NCBI GenBank assembly: GCA_016278505.1
Contig: JADQBQ010000003.1
Span: 1-64,000, forward strand
Length of the DNA: 64,000 bases
Reading direction: 5' to 3'
Source: Clostridiales bacterium
GTDB lineage: Bacteria; Bacillota; Desulfotomaculia; Desulfotomaculales; VENG01
In this document: piece by piece, positions 26,687 to 35,616 of the stretch
Layout: each line of letters starts with the position of its first letter
Numbering within the stretch: the stretch's first letter is position 1
Translations under genes and position numbers: made by a program
The notes under the pieces: model-generated
What the model saw: only the letters and a program-made list of their open reading frames with translations
Told to the model about the DNA's origin: nothing
Databases searched by the model: none

Positions 26687-27487
26687 CTATCTAGCCCGGT
26701 AAACCGGCTTGCGTTTCTCATTAAATGCCCGTAGCCCCTCGTCCCTGTCCTCCGTGGCCAAGCAGACGTTGTAGCACTCGGCCTCCAAGGCCAGAGCGGT
26801 ATTCAATTCCAGTTCCACTCCCAGGTTGATAGAGCGCTTGGCCTGCTGTAGGGCAATGGGACCATTTTTGGTAATCTCCCGCATCGTTTCCATGGTTTTT
26901 TCCATAAGTTTTTCCGGGGGTGCTACGTGGTTGATCAGGCCCAGCCGGTAGGCTTCCTGTGCTGCGATTTTGCGGCCGGTGAAAATCAATTCCTTGGCGC
27001 AGGCACGGCCGATCACTCGCGGCAGCAGCTGAGTACCCCCGCCTCCCGGGATGATGGCCAATCCCACTTCAGGCAGGCCAAAGGTCGCTTTTTCGGAAGC
27101 CATTATAAAGTCACAGCATAGAGCAAACTCGCACCCGCCGCCCAGGGCGAACCCGTTAACAGCCGCTACCAGCGGCTTGGGAAACTGGGCCACGGCGGTA
27201 AAAGTTTTGACGAAAAGCGCCCGCTGTTTTTTCATTTCATCACGGTTCATGGTTTTTCTTTCTTTGAGGTCCGCGCCTACACAGAAGGCCCTGTTGCCCG
27301 CTGCAGTAAAGACCACTGCAAATACCTCATTATCCAGTTCCAGCTCCTCAAGCGCTGCCAGCAGTTCCCTGGCCGTCTGGGTACTAAGGGCATTCATGGC
27401 CTGAGGCCGGTTTATTTTTATTATAGCGATGTGTTCTTGCCGGGATATTTCGATATTTTCATACTGCAAGAAGATCACTTCCTTCAT
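26687..27487 (-). CDS. Enoyl-CoA hydratase/isomerase family (methylglutaconyl-CoA hydratase candidate)
   Basis: A 266-aa crotonase. The oxyanion-hole segments are NRAFCVGADLKER and GFALGGGCEFALCCD. Both catalytic glutamates are present: one in GGGCE and one in FGLPEVGLAIIPGGGGT. By operon context it would hydrate 3-methylglutaconyl-CoA to HMG-CoA, though sequence alone only supports a short-chain enoyl-CoA hydratase. It follows the carboxyltransferase gene by 9 nt. Confidence 0.88.
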   Translation of the reverse strand: MKEVIFLQYENIEISRQEHIAIIKINRPQAMNALSTQTARELLAALEELELDNEVFAVVFTAAGNRAFCVGADLKERKTMNRDEMKKQRALFVKTFTAVAQFPKPLVAAVNGFALGGGCEFALCCDFIMASEKATFGLPEVGLAIIPGGGGTQLLPRVIGRACAKELIFTGRKIAAQEAYRLGLINHVAPPEKLMEKTMETMREITKNGPIALQQAKRSINLGVELELNTALALEAECYNVCLATEDRDEGLRAFNEKRKPVYRAR

Positions 27488-27496
27488 AATTTCAAA

Positions 27497-29044
27497 CTAA
27501 ACTGGGTAAACCGGGTGCTTGCGCTCGGCAAATCTAGCGTCCTTAGATTCATAGAGCTTGAAGCGGCTGATCAATTCCTGGCGCAGGGATTTTCCACTGA
27601 CAATATGATCTATAACCAGTTCCGAGGCCAGCTTATAGATGTCAATATTTTGCATATATTCTTCGCGTTTCCGTTTTATAAACTCAGGTCTTTCTTCCGG
27701 CGGTAGGGCATTAATCTTGTTCTCGTACACAGCATTAACTGCCGCCTCCGGGCCCATGACCGCTATTTGCGCGGTGGGAAGAGCCATACAGCAGTCGGGC
27801 TCGAAGGATGGACCGCACATGGCGTATAGACCAGCCCCGTATGCCTTGCGTACTACCACGGAAATTTTGGGCACCGTGGCTTCAGACATGGCTGAAATCA
27901 TTTTGGCCCCGTGACGGATGATACCTTGACGCTCCACATCGGAGCCGATCATAAAGCCGGGAACGTCCATCAAGAACAACAGGGGAATGTTGAAGGCATC
28001 ACATAAGTTAATGAAACGGGCCGATTTGTCCGCGGAGTCCACGAAAAGGACGCCGCCCTTTGTCCTGGACTGGTTGGCCAGAATGCCCACCGTCCGGCCG
28101 TCAATGCGACACATTCCGGTAATCAGTTCCCTGGCGAAAAGCTTTTTGATTTCAAACCAGCTTCCTGCGTCTATGATTCGATCAATTAGTTCGTACATGT
28201 CAAAAGGCTCATTCGGGCGACCGGGTATGATTTCTTCTATCGCCCGGCCGTCGTACGGCTTTTGGCCAATAGCCCTTGGGGGGATCCCCCGCCAGTTCTG
28301 GGGAAAGTAACCCAGGTAGGTGCGACAGGCCTGAATGGCTTCCTCTTCGCTTTTGGCCAGTAGGTCACCACAGCCACTGACGCTGCAGTGCATGCGTGCA
28401 CCACCCATTTCTTCCAGGCTAACTTTTTCGCTGATCACCATCTGGGCCATACGTGGCGAGCCCAGGTACATGCTGGCGTTTTTATCCACCATAAAAACCA
28501 CATCGCAAAAGGCCGGAATATAAGCGCCGCCGGCGGCGGAAGGGCCAAAGAGCAGGCAGACCTGGGGGATCATACCGGACATTTTAACCTGGTTATAAAA
28601 GATTCTACCGGCTCCACGCCGGCCCGGAAACATTTCCACCTGGTCGGTGATCCTGGCCCCGGCCGAGTCCACCAAGTAGAGCATGGGGACTTTCATATCT
28701 ATAGCTATTTCCTGGATACGGATAATTTTCTCCACCGTGCGCCAGCCCCAGGAGCCGGCTTTGATAGTAGAATCGTTAGCCATAACGCAAACAGTACGCC
28801 CGTTAATTCTGCCGGTGCAGGTAATAACCCCGTCCGCGGGAAGGTCTCCGGCCAGATTGTTGGCCCAAAGTCCGTCCTCGCTGTAAAAACTGTCAGGGTC
28901 CAACAGCATTTTCACCCGGTCCCTAGCAAACATTTTGCCCTTCTTGGTGTTACTCTCATGGTACTTAGGTTGCCCGCCTTTATTTATCTGTTCCACCTTT
29001 TCGCTTAGTTCTTCTTCCATGGTTTTCAGGTTAGTTTCATTCAT
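27497..29044 (-). CDS. Acyl-CoA carboxylase beta (carboxyltransferase) subunit, methylcrotonyl-CoA type
   Basis: A 515-aa biotin-dependent carboxyltransferase. It carries both crotonase-like halves: GRINGRTVCVMANDSTIKAG, then GPSAAGGAYIPAFCD in the first and SVVVRKAYGAGLYAMCGP in the second, the acyl-CoA and carboxybiotin oxyanion sites. It most resembles methylcrotonyl-CoA or related carboxylase beta subunits. ATG 29044 is chosen for its AAGGAG 9 nt upstream. No biotin carboxylase or biotin carrier gene is nearby, so partners must be encoded elsewhere or the enzyme works as a decarboxylase/transcarboxylase component. Confidence 0.88.
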   Translation of the reverse strand: MNETNLKTMEEELSEKVEQINKGGQPKYHESNTKKGKMFARDRVKMLLDPDSFYSEDGLWANNLAGDLPADGVITCTGRINGRTVCVMANDSTIKAGSWGWRTVEKIIRIQEIAIDMKVPMLYLVDSAGARITDQVEMFPGRRGAGRIFYNQVKMSGMIPQVCLLFGPSAAGGAYIPAFCDVVFMVDKNASMYLGSPRMAQMVISEKVSLEEMGGARMHCSVSGCGDLLAKSEEEAIQACRTYLGYFPQNWRGIPPRAIGQKPYDGRAIEEIIPGRPNEPFDMYELIDRIIDAGSWFEIKKLFARELITGMCRIDGRTVGILANQSRTKGGVLFVDSADKSARFINLCDAFNIPLLFLMDVPGFMIGSDVERQGIIRHGAKMISAMSEATVPKISVVVRKAYGAGLYAMCGPSFEPDCCMALPTAQIAVMGPEAAVNAVYENKINALPPEERPEFIKRKREEYMQNIDIYKLASELVIDHIVSGKSLRQELISRFKLYESKDARFAERKHPVYPV

Positions 29045-29090
29045 GCTGTTCATCTCCTTGTCGTTAAGGTCCAAGCGTCTTTTTTTTGAT

Positions 29091-30734
29091 TTATCTTTTC
29101 AGCTTTTCCATAGCCTGTTCGCGTAGACGGAATTTCTGAATTTTACCGCTGGCGGTAGTAGGATATTCATCAATAAAGAAGAAAAATGCTGGTATTTTGA
29201 AGCGGGAAATCTTGTTACCGCAAAATTCCTTCAATTCTTCCTCCGTAACGGAGGTACCCTCCTTTAGCTGAATGAACGCTGCAACCTCTTCACCGTACTT
29301 CTCACTAGGCAAACCTACAACTTGAACGTCCTTAATCTTGGAGTGGGTGTACAGGAACTCCTCAATTTCGCGCGGATAAATGTTTTCACCACCGCGGATG
29401 ATCATATCTTTGAGGCGCCCGGTGATCATGCAGTAGCCGTTCTCATCCATAATTGCCAGGTCGCCTGTATGCAGCCAGTTATCCTTATCTATGGCCGACT
29501 TTGTAGCTTCGGGCATATTGTAGTATCCCTTCATTACGTGGTAGCCCCTGGTACATAACTCTCCCTGTATCCCCGATGACACTTCCTCACCCGTATCAGG
29601 ATTGACTATTTTCACCTCCACATTCGGCAGCGCCCTACCCACGCTGCTCACTCGTAGTTCAATGGGATCATCTGTCCTGGTCATGGTGATGCCGGGGGAA
29701 GCTTCCGTTTGACCGTAAGTAATACATATCTCGCTGGCACCCATGGTATTTACAACCGCTTTCATCACCTCAGTGGGGCAGGGTGCACCGGCCATAACAC
29801 CGGTGCGCAGGCAGGCAGTGTCGTATTTTTTATTTTTCATGGCCTCCAGCTCAGCTATAAACATGGTAGGAACTCCGTGAGCGGCAGTGCACTTTTCACT
29901 TTCAATAGTTTCCAGCACTTTAGCCGGATCAAATTTTTCCACAGGAACCATCGCAGCGCCTGAAACGGCACAAACTAGAGTACCAATTACACACCCAAAA
30001 CAATGGAAGAACGGTACTGGTATACATAAACGATCTGCCGACGAAAAATTCATGCATTCTGCCATACTTACTGCATTACCGATCAAATTTATATGAGTAA
30101 GCATAACCCCTTTGGGAAAACCCGTAGTCCCTGATGTATATTGCATGTTTACCACATCATCAGGCTTACAGGTTTCTTGCCTTTCTTCCAACTCTTGATC
30201 ACTTACCTGGTCAGCCATAGCCATGATATCGTCCCAGTTAAACATCCCCGGATATTTTTCCTCACCTATATAAATTACATTTTTCAACTTGGGTAGTTTT
30301 GGAGAATTCAGTTCACCCGGCTTACAATGCTTTAGTTCGGGGCACAGCTCATACATAATGTTCACATATTCATCCGAATCTCTAACACCACCGACCAGTA
30401 TAATGGTGGTAGAATCCGACTGGTTAAGCAGATATTCAAGCTCAAAGGATCTGTAGTTGGTATTCACAGTAACAAGGACGGCTCCCATCTTCCCGGTGGA
30501 AAACTGGGTAATTACCCATTCCGGTACGTTGTTGGCCCATATAGAAACGTTTTCACCCTTGCTAATTCCCAAACCCATGAAGCCTTTTGCCGCCTGGTTA
30601 CAAATGTCCCTGAACTCCCGGTAGTTGTATCTTATGCTCCTAAAGGGGTAAACCAGTGCATCGTTTTCAGGATAACGCTCCGCCATCTCATCAATAAGCT
30701 TTCCCATTGTAATCTTGCCAATTTTTGTTTCCAT
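29091..30734 (-). CDS. Acyl-CoA synthetase (AMP-forming fatty acid/branched-chain acid CoA ligase)
   Basis: A 547-aa ANL ligase. Motifs are MQYTSGTTGFPKGVMLTH (phosphate loop), ITYGQTEASPG, LHTGDLAIMDENGY, and DMIIRGGENIYPREIEEFL. The catalytic Lys is in PTTASGKIQKFRLRE. It resembles medium-chain fatty acyl-CoA ligases. In this operon it probably activates isovalerate or another short branched acid before dehydrogenation. It lies 67 nt after the acyl-CoA dehydrogenase. Confidence 0.9.
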   Translation of the reverse strand: METKIGKITMGKLIDEMAERYPENDALVYPFRSIRYNYREFRDICNQAAKGFMGLGISKGENVSIWANNVPEWVITQFSTGKMGAVLVTVNTNYRSFELEYLLNQSDSTTIILVGGVRDSDEYVNIMYELCPELKHCKPGELNSPKLPKLKNVIYIGEEKYPGMFNWDDIMAMADQVSDQELEERQETCKPDDVVNMQYTSGTTGFPKGVMLTHINLIGNAVSMAECMNFSSADRLCIPVPFFHCFGCVIGTLVCAVSGAAMVPVEKFDPAKVLETIESEKCTAAHGVPTMFIAELEAMKNKKYDTACLRTGVMAGAPCPTEVMKAVVNTMGASEICITYGQTEASPGITMTRTDDPIELRVSSVGRALPNVEVKIVNPDTGEEVSSGIQGELCTRGYHVMKGYYNMPEATKSAIDKDNWLHTGDLAIMDENGYCMITGRLKDMIIRGGENIYPREIEEFLYTHSKIKDVQVVGLPSEKYGEEVAAFIQLKEGTSVTEEELKEFCGNKISRFKIPAFFFFIDEYPTTASGKIQKFRLREQAMEKLKR

Positions 30735-30801
30735 ACTTTAGCCTCCCTTATTAATGGTCTAACAAAATTATTTGTTGAAGCTTAAAAGCCTCTACGGTAT
30801 C

Positions 30802-31953
30802 CTACCTGCACACACCGCCCAGTAATTGACGAGCGATCACTATGCGTTGTATTTCGGATGTGCCTTCACCGATTTCACAAAGCTTGGCGTCCCTCAGGTA
30901 GCGCTCCACAGGAAACTCCTTCATGTAACCGTACCCACCGTGAATCTGAATTGCTTCCAGTGCCGCCCTGGTAGCGATTTCTGAGGCAAATAGCTTAGCG
31001 ATAGCAGCTTCCTTGGTGTACGACAGATCGTGGTCCTTAAGCCAGGCCGCCTTTAAGTACATCAGCCGGGCCAGTTCTATATGCGCGTCCATATCAGCCA
31101 GCTTAAACTGGATGGCCTGAAACTTGCCGATGGGCTGCCCGAACTGGTTCCTCTCCTGCACATACTTTAGGGAAGCATCCAAGCAGGCCTGGGCGATGCC
31201 CACGGACATTGCTGCGACCCCAATTCTCCCACCATCCAACACTACCAGGAACTGTTTAAAGCCATGGCCTCTTTTGCCGACAAGGTTCTCTTTCGGAACC
31301 CGCACATTGTCAAAGAATAATTCCGTGGTATTGGAGCCGTGCAGCCCCAATTTTTCATAATTAGCATTCACGGTAAATCCAGGGGAGTCGGTGGGAACTA
31401 TAATGGCACTGATCCCACTGGTACCTTTCCCCTTGTCTGTTACGGCAGTGGTAGTTACAAAGCGGGCATAAGTGGCATTAGTGATAAAACACTTGGTGCC
31501 GTTGATGATCCATTCGTCCCCGTCCAGGACCGCGGTGGTCTGGGTACCGCCCGCATCAGAACCTGCATTGGGCTCGGTAAGACCGAATGATCCCATACAT
31601 TCGCCCTGGGCCAGCGGGGTCAAATACTTTTCCTTCTGCTCCTCAGTGCCGTAAAGGTAGATGGGCATACATCCCAATGAAATATGAGCCTCATAGGTAA
31701 GCCCGGTAGAACCGCAGGCACGGGATATTTCCTCCAACGCCAAGCTGTAACTGATATAATCGGCGCCCGCGCCGCCGTATTTTTCCGGGAAAGGTAATCC
31801 CATCAGGTCCATCTCGGCCAGTTTTTTCACGATGTCCAGGGGGAATTCCCCTGTCCTGTCAATTTCCACCGCACGTGGGACAATTTCATTCTGGGCGAAA
31901 TCCCGCACCACATCCCTTATCATCTGCTGATCCTTATTTAAATTGAAATCCAT
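30802..31953 (-). CDS. Acyl-CoA dehydrogenase
   Basis: A 383-aa FAD-dependent acyl-CoA dehydrogenase and the first gene of the operon. FAD/substrate motifs are GSFGLTEPNAGSDAGG and CFITNATYA; the C-terminal signature is EIGEGTSEIQRIVIARQLL. The Glu in GEGTSE is at the catalytic-base position of short/medium-chain enzymes; isovaleryl-CoA dehydrogenases usually place the base elsewhere. The operon context still suggests a branched short-chain substrate. No electron-transfer flavoprotein genes are next to it. Confidence 0.92.
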   Translation of the reverse strand: MDFNLNKDQQMIRDVVRDFAQNEIVPRAVEIDRTGEFPLDIVKKLAEMDLMGLPFPEKYGGAGADYISYSLALEEISRACGSTGLTYEAHISLGCMPIYLYGTEEQKEKYLTPLAQGECMGSFGLTEPNAGSDAGGTQTTAVLDGDEWIINGTKCFITNATYARFVTTTAVTDKGKGTSGISAIIVPTDSPGFTVNANYEKLGLHGSNTTELFFDNVRVPKENLVGKRGHGFKQFLVVLDGGRIGVAAMSVGIAQACLDASLKYVQERNQFGQPIGKFQAIQFKLADMDAHIELARLMYLKAAWLKDHDLSYTKEAAIAKLFASEIATRAALEAIQIHGGYGYMKEFPVERYLRDAKLCEIGEGTSEIQRIVIARQLLGGVCR

Positions 31954-32064
31954 AAGCAGACACTCCTTTTTTAGAGGCCATGGAGCTGGTCCTCACGCTT
32001 AATTTTGAATATTGCTTCTTTTCTAACATTTTAATGCCACTCGTAAAGGCTATGCATAATGAAT

Positions 32065-32080
32065 AACAAGTTTCGTGCCA
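32065..32080 (-). promoter_or_regulatory. Sigma-54-like promoter of the acyl-CoA operon
   Basis: Read on the reverse strand, TGGCACGAAACTTGTT matches the -24 element TGGCAC perfectly, with a -12 element TTGT where TTGC is ideal. Spacing is standard. It is about 110 bp upstream of the acyl-CoA dehydrogenase start, and a sigma-54 activator gene is divergent next to it. Confidence 0.55.
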
Positions 32081-32138
32081 GTACCAGCCACCCGTATTTT
32101 GTCGATTATATTAGATTGTTAACCAAATAAATAGTGCG

Positions 32139-32174
32139 CAATTGATTACATTTGTGCTAAAATAAAATCAATTG
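32139..32174. promoter_or_regulatory. Inverted repeat, candidate upstream activating site
   Basis: CAATTGATT (32139-32147) and AATCAATTG (32166-32174) are perfect 9-bp inverted copies. They lie 60-110 bp upstream of the sigma-54-like promoter, the usual place for an enhancer-binding protein, and also just before the activator gene. Confidence 0.5.
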
Positions 32175-32211
32175 TGAATATTGCGATAATTTACATAGGG
32201 GGTATACAACA

Positions 32212-34317
32212 ATGGATAATGCCGGAACCATCTGTAACAATTTAACGGTTTTCCTAAAACCTGAGGATACCCTGCTGGAGGCCATTGTTAGCTTTTCCCG
32301 GGCACGCTTGGATGCGATCCCTGTTGTCAGCGAGAAAAATGAAGTGTTGGGAGTGATGACAAAGCATAACCTTTATAAAGCACTGTTAAATAAATTATCC
32401 ATGGATACACCGCTGGCCGATCTGTACACACGCCCGGCCATATGTGTAGGAGAGGAAGACCCCTTTGAAAAAGTATACATGACCATAGTCAGAAAGAGAA
32501 TTGGCCAAGTTGTGGTTACCAAACCGGAACATAAGCCGGTAGGCATGGTCACAAAACTTAATTTGATAGATAAATTACACAACCGAAGTGAAAGGATGGC
32601 CGGAGAACTGGCATCTCTCCTGGACGCTCTGGAAAACGGCGTACTGGCTATTAACCGCCGAAAGATAATCACGGTCCTTAACCCGGCGGCAGAAAAAATG
32701 CTGGGCGTGGAATCAAAAAATATGCTGGGACGGGAAATTACCACCGTTCTTCCGGAAATCAAATTAAGTGACATATTGTTTACAGGCACTGTGAAAAATT
32801 GTAAGACGATTACCGGCTCTCCCGGGGTAGTTGCCAAATATTTACCTGTATTCCGGCATGGCATTATCAACGGGGCAATTGCAGTATTGCATGATCTGAG
32901 AGAGTACGAGCAGGTGGCGCAGGAACTGGAAAGTGTAAAAAAACTTCAGCAAACTTTTGCCACGGTATTGGAAATGGCTTATGACGGCCTGCTGGTAATA
33001 GACCAAAACGAAACTATTACCACGGCCAACCGTTCTATTTTGGAATTCCTGCAATTGAGGCAGAAAGACCTGTTGGGAAAAAAGGTACAGTCAATAATAC
33101 CGGAATTGGAACTGGAGGAGATAATCCATACCGGCCTTAGGGACCAGGGGGACGTGCGGATTATTAGAGGGATAAGGTGTATCGTTACTAGGTTGCCCAT
33201 GATCAACGACGGCAAAATTATGGGCGCCGTAGCCAAAGTAACTTTTCGCGACCTGCACCGCCTGACGGATCTAGTCAATCGATTGGAAAAGTTGGAGAAC
33301 CAGATTTCTTTCTACCGCGATGAGCTGTCACGGGTTTCCCATCATGATTTACGACTGGACGATATTGTGGGGGACAGTCCCGTGATCCAGCAAGTTAAAA
33401 ATATGTGCCGCATGGCTGCTCAGAGCATCTCTACAATTCTGCTGATCGGGGAAAGCGGTACCGGCAAGGGGATTTTTGCCAGCGCAATTCATAATGAGTC
33501 CCGGCGCCCGGGTCCTTTTATTAAGGTCAACTGCGCGGCTTTACCCGAGAACCTTCTTGAATCTGAGTTTTTTGGATACGAGGCGGGAGCCTTCACCGGA
33601 GCCCGCAAGGGTGGCAAACCGGGAAAGTTTGAACTCGCAGACGGTGGCACACTGCTTTTGGACGAAATAGGCGACATGTCGCCGAGCCTACAGGCCAAAA
33701 TTTTACGGGTACTACAGGAACGTGAGTTTGAAAGGGTCGGGGGCACTAAGACAATAAGTGTCAACGTAAGGGTCATTGCGGCTACCAACCGGGAACTGGA
33801 GCAGTTAATAACAGAAGGAAAATTTCGAGAAGACCTGTACTACCGGCTGAATGTGATTACCGTCAGCATCCCTCCATTACGTGAACGAGTAGATGACCTG
33901 CCCTCCCTGTCATCTTATTTTATAATGAAATACAACGAAATTTTGGACGCCAAGGTTACAGGCCTAGACTCGGAGACTATGAAGCTTTTCATGCAGCACA
34001 ACTGGCGGGGTAACGTCAGGGAATTGGAGAATGTAATCGAGCGGGCATTAAATATTACCCAGGAGGGAAAAATCATACCGTTGCACCTTCCCCAATACCT
34101 GCAAAATCCTTCCGGTGTAAAACCCGTAAAGCCGCAGATAACTGGTACAGATCAAATAGACTTGTTTTCTACCGTGGCCAGTGCGGAAAAGGAAATGATA
34201 TTGCGGGCCATTGAAAAGGCAGAAGGAAACCGGACCAAGGCCGCCCAATTGCTAAGCATCAGCCGAACCTGTCTTTATAAAAAACTCAGGCAGCACAATA
34301 TCCAATATAAAAGATGA
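32212..34317 (+). CDS. Sigma-54-dependent transcriptional activator with CBS pair and two PAS domains
   Basis: A 701-aa enhancer-binding protein. Residues about 8-120 form a CBS pair (PEDTLLEAIVSFSRARLDAI). PAS domains follow at about 125-225 and 245-345. The AAA+ domain (about 385-610) has Walker A GESGTGKG, the sigma-54 contact loop GAFTGARKGG, Walker B TLLLDEIGDMSP, and arginine finger region. The C-terminal Fis-type HTH is NRTKAAQLLSISRTCLYKKL. The CBS pair may sense adenylates or CoA esters and PAS domains small ligands. It is divergent from the acyl-CoA operon, which has a sigma-54-like promoter, so it probably activates that operon. Confidence 0.93.
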   Translation: MDNAGTICNNLTVFLKPEDTLLEAIVSFSRARLDAIPVVSEKNEVLGVMTKHNLYKALLNKLSMDTPLADLYTRPAICVGEEDPFEKVYMTIVRKRIGQVVVTKPEHKPVGMVTKLNLIDKLHNRSERMAGELASLLDALENGVLAINRRKIITVLNPAAEKMLGVESKNMLGREITTVLPEIKLSDILFTGTVKNCKTITGSPGVVAKYLPVFRHGIINGAIAVLHDLREYEQVAQELESVKKLQQTFATVLEMAYDGLLVIDQNETITTANRSILEFLQLRQKDLLGKKVQSIIPELELEEIIHTGLRDQGDVRIIRGIRCIVTRLPMINDGKIMGAVAKVTFRDLHRLTDLVNRLEKLENQISFYRDELSRVSHHDLRLDDIVGDSPVIQQVKNMCRMAAQSISTILLIGESGTGKGIFASAIHNESRRPGPFIKVNCAALPENLLESEFFGYEAGAFTGARKGGKPGKFELADGGTLLLDEIGDMSPSLQAKILRVLQEREFERVGGTKTISVNVRVIAATNRELEQLITEGKFREDLYYRLNVITVSIPPLRERVDDLPSLSSYFIMKYNEILDAKVTGLDSETMKLFMQHNWRGNVRELENVIERALNITQEGKIIPLHLPQYLQNPSGVKPVKPQITGTDQIDLFSTVASAEKEMILRAIEKAEGNRTKAAQLLSISRTCLYKKLRQHNIQYKR

Positions 34318-34352
34318 GGGGCAGGTATACTGTGATCCATTTTTTGTTTTGG

Positions 34353-34395
34353 TGTGACTTATGTCATATCGCTTTTAATACTTGGGCGATAGAAT
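34353..34395 (+). promoter_or_regulatory. Crp/Fnr-like site with class II promoter for the cupin gene
   Basis: TGTGA (34353-34357) and TCATA (34364-34368) match the Crp/Fnr half-sites at 9 of 10 positions with the usual 6-nt centre. A -10-like TAGAAT (34390-34395) predicts a start near 34402, placing the site centre at about -41.5, as for class II activation. Confidence 0.5.
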
Positions 34396-34449
34396 TCACA
34401 TAACACAGAATCCCATGGGGAAAAGTTAAATCTTTAGAGGAGTGATGGC

Positions 34450-34764
34450 GTGAAAATTATTCGCATGAGTGAAATGGAGACATTTACAACACCAAAGAAA
34501 GTACAGGGACGGAAACTCTTAGACAGGGACGGGTTAGTGGTAATGAATCTATTACTCAAGCCCGGCGAAGAGGTGCCCAGCCATAAAACACCGGTAAATG
34601 TGTTGTTTCAAATAGTTAAGGGCGAAGGTACTATTGAGGTAGGTGAAGAGAAGGGTGAAGTTCAGGAAAACGACCTGGTCTACAGCCCCAAAAATATCCC
34701 ACATGCTTTAGAGGCAAACAAAGATAAAGAATTTCATGTTTTGGTAATTAAATTGCCACAATAA
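34450..34764 (+). CDS. Small cupin-domain protein
   Basis: A 104-aa single-domain cupin beginning at GTG 34450 behind GAGGAG. Cupin motif 1 is LKPGEEVPSHKTPVNVLFQI and motif 2 is NDLVYSPKNIPHALEANKD. Only some of the usual metal-binding His/Glu residues are present (H43-type and H87-type). Such proteins often bind a metal or small ligand; the substrate is unknown. A Crp/Fnr-like site lies upstream, as with the gene pair that follows. Confidence 0.8.
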   Translation: MKIIRMSEMETFTTPKKVQGRKLLDRDGLVVMNLLLKPGEEVPSHKTPVNVLFQIVKGEGTIEVGEEKGEVQENDLVYSPKNIPHALEANKDKEFHVLVIKLPQ

Positions 34765-34807
34765 TTTTGGTGTGCCTATTTACCAACCGTTTAAAGATGC
34801 TTAAAGT

Positions 34808-34860
34808 GGCCGGTATCCCTGTTTCCTAACGTAAAAAGTGAAGGGTGCCGGCCTTTATGC
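34808..34860 (+). terminator. Terminator after the cupin gene
   Basis: GGCCGG (34808-34813) pairs with CCGGCC (34848-34853); ATCCCT and AGGGTG extend the stem imperfectly. The stem is followed by TTTATG. The T-run is short. Confidence 0.5.
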
Positions 34861-34903
34861 TTTCTATATAGGTAAGGACATAGCTTGATATAATTTTCAG
34901 AAC

Positions 34904-34919
34904 AGTGACAAAACTCACA
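34904..34919. promoter_or_regulatory. Crp/Fnr-like palindrome upstream of the phosphatase-fold/ferredoxin pair
   Basis: AGTGA (34904-34908) and TCACA (34915-34919) with a 6-nt centre match the TGTGA-N6-TCACA pattern at 9 of 10 positions. It lies 83 bp before the start at 35002. Confidence 0.5.
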
Positions 34920-35001
34920 ACACAACAGTGATCCAAATTACTTACGCTAGTCAAATAATGGGTTATTATTTTGACAAAGGAAGTAATTCGGAGGTGGATT
35001 T

Positions 35002-35616
35002 ATGTTTAACAGATGTCCCGGTTCACTGGCGGGTGCCCCTACGATTAAGGTTAAGACTTGTCCAGAATGTGGCGGCGAAGTTGAAGTTTTCTCCAACGAC
35101 GTAAAGGTAGATTGTGAAAACTGTGGGTTTACTGTATATAACGACGTGGAATCTTGCATCCAGTGGTGTAAATATGCTAAACAATGCGTGGGAGTGGAAC
35201 TTTATAGCAAGCTTAAGCGTCAAAGGGTGGCTTTCGTTGGTGTGGCTAATGCCGCACGCAGCATGCTGGCTGAAGCATTGGCCAAGGAGATTAATACCTC
35301 TTCCAAACTGGGTTTTGTAAGCGCAGGAATAAATCCTGCCAGCGAAATTAATCCCAATGTCCTGGAGGCACTACAAGAAGAGAATATCGCTTGGCGCAAA
35401 AAACCCAAAGATATTAAAATGATGGGTAAAGCTGATATTATTGTTTTAATGGGGCCAGAGGTGGAACTGCCCCACGGGATTAGAAAGGATGCTACGGTAA
35501 TCCAGTGGGATGTCCCCAGCCCCAATGGTAGAGGAGTTAAGGATTGCATCCATACAGCAAAAACCCTTAAAGTAAAAATAAACGAACTTATTGAGGAGGT
35601 GACTGAAGGTGAATAA
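35002..35616 (+). CDS. Zinc-ribbon protein fused to a low-molecular-weight phosphatase fold without its catalytic Cys
   Basis: A 204-aa protein. Residues about 18-65 carry CPECGGEVEVF and CENCGFTVY, a zinc ribbon, plus CIQWCKYAKQC, further possible ligands. Residues about 75-200 match the LMW tyrosine phosphatase/arsenate reductase fold. The P-loop reads VAFVGVANAARSMLAEALA, so the nucleophile Cys of C-x5-R is replaced by Gly. The Asp-Pro general acid is also unclear (WDVPSPNG). It is probably inactive as a phosphatase and may bind an oxyanion or partner. It overlaps the ferredoxin-like gene by 8 nt, so the two are coupled. ATG 35002 follows GGAGGTG. Confidence 0.82.
   Translation: MFNRCPGSLAGAPTIKVKTCPECGGEVEVFSNDVKVDCENCGFTVYNDVESCIQWCKYAKQCVGVELYSKLKRQRVAFVGVANAARSMLAEALAKEINTSSKLGFVSAGINPASEINPNVLEALQEENIAWRKKPKDIKMMGKADIIVLMGPEVELPHGIRKDATVIQWDVPSPNGRGVKDCIHTAKTLKVKINELIEEVTEGE

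Noticed and set aside
28388-29008. 206-aa ORF antisense to the carboxyltransferase
   Set aside because: Antisense shadow of a high-GC coding gene, His-rich and without a ribosome site.
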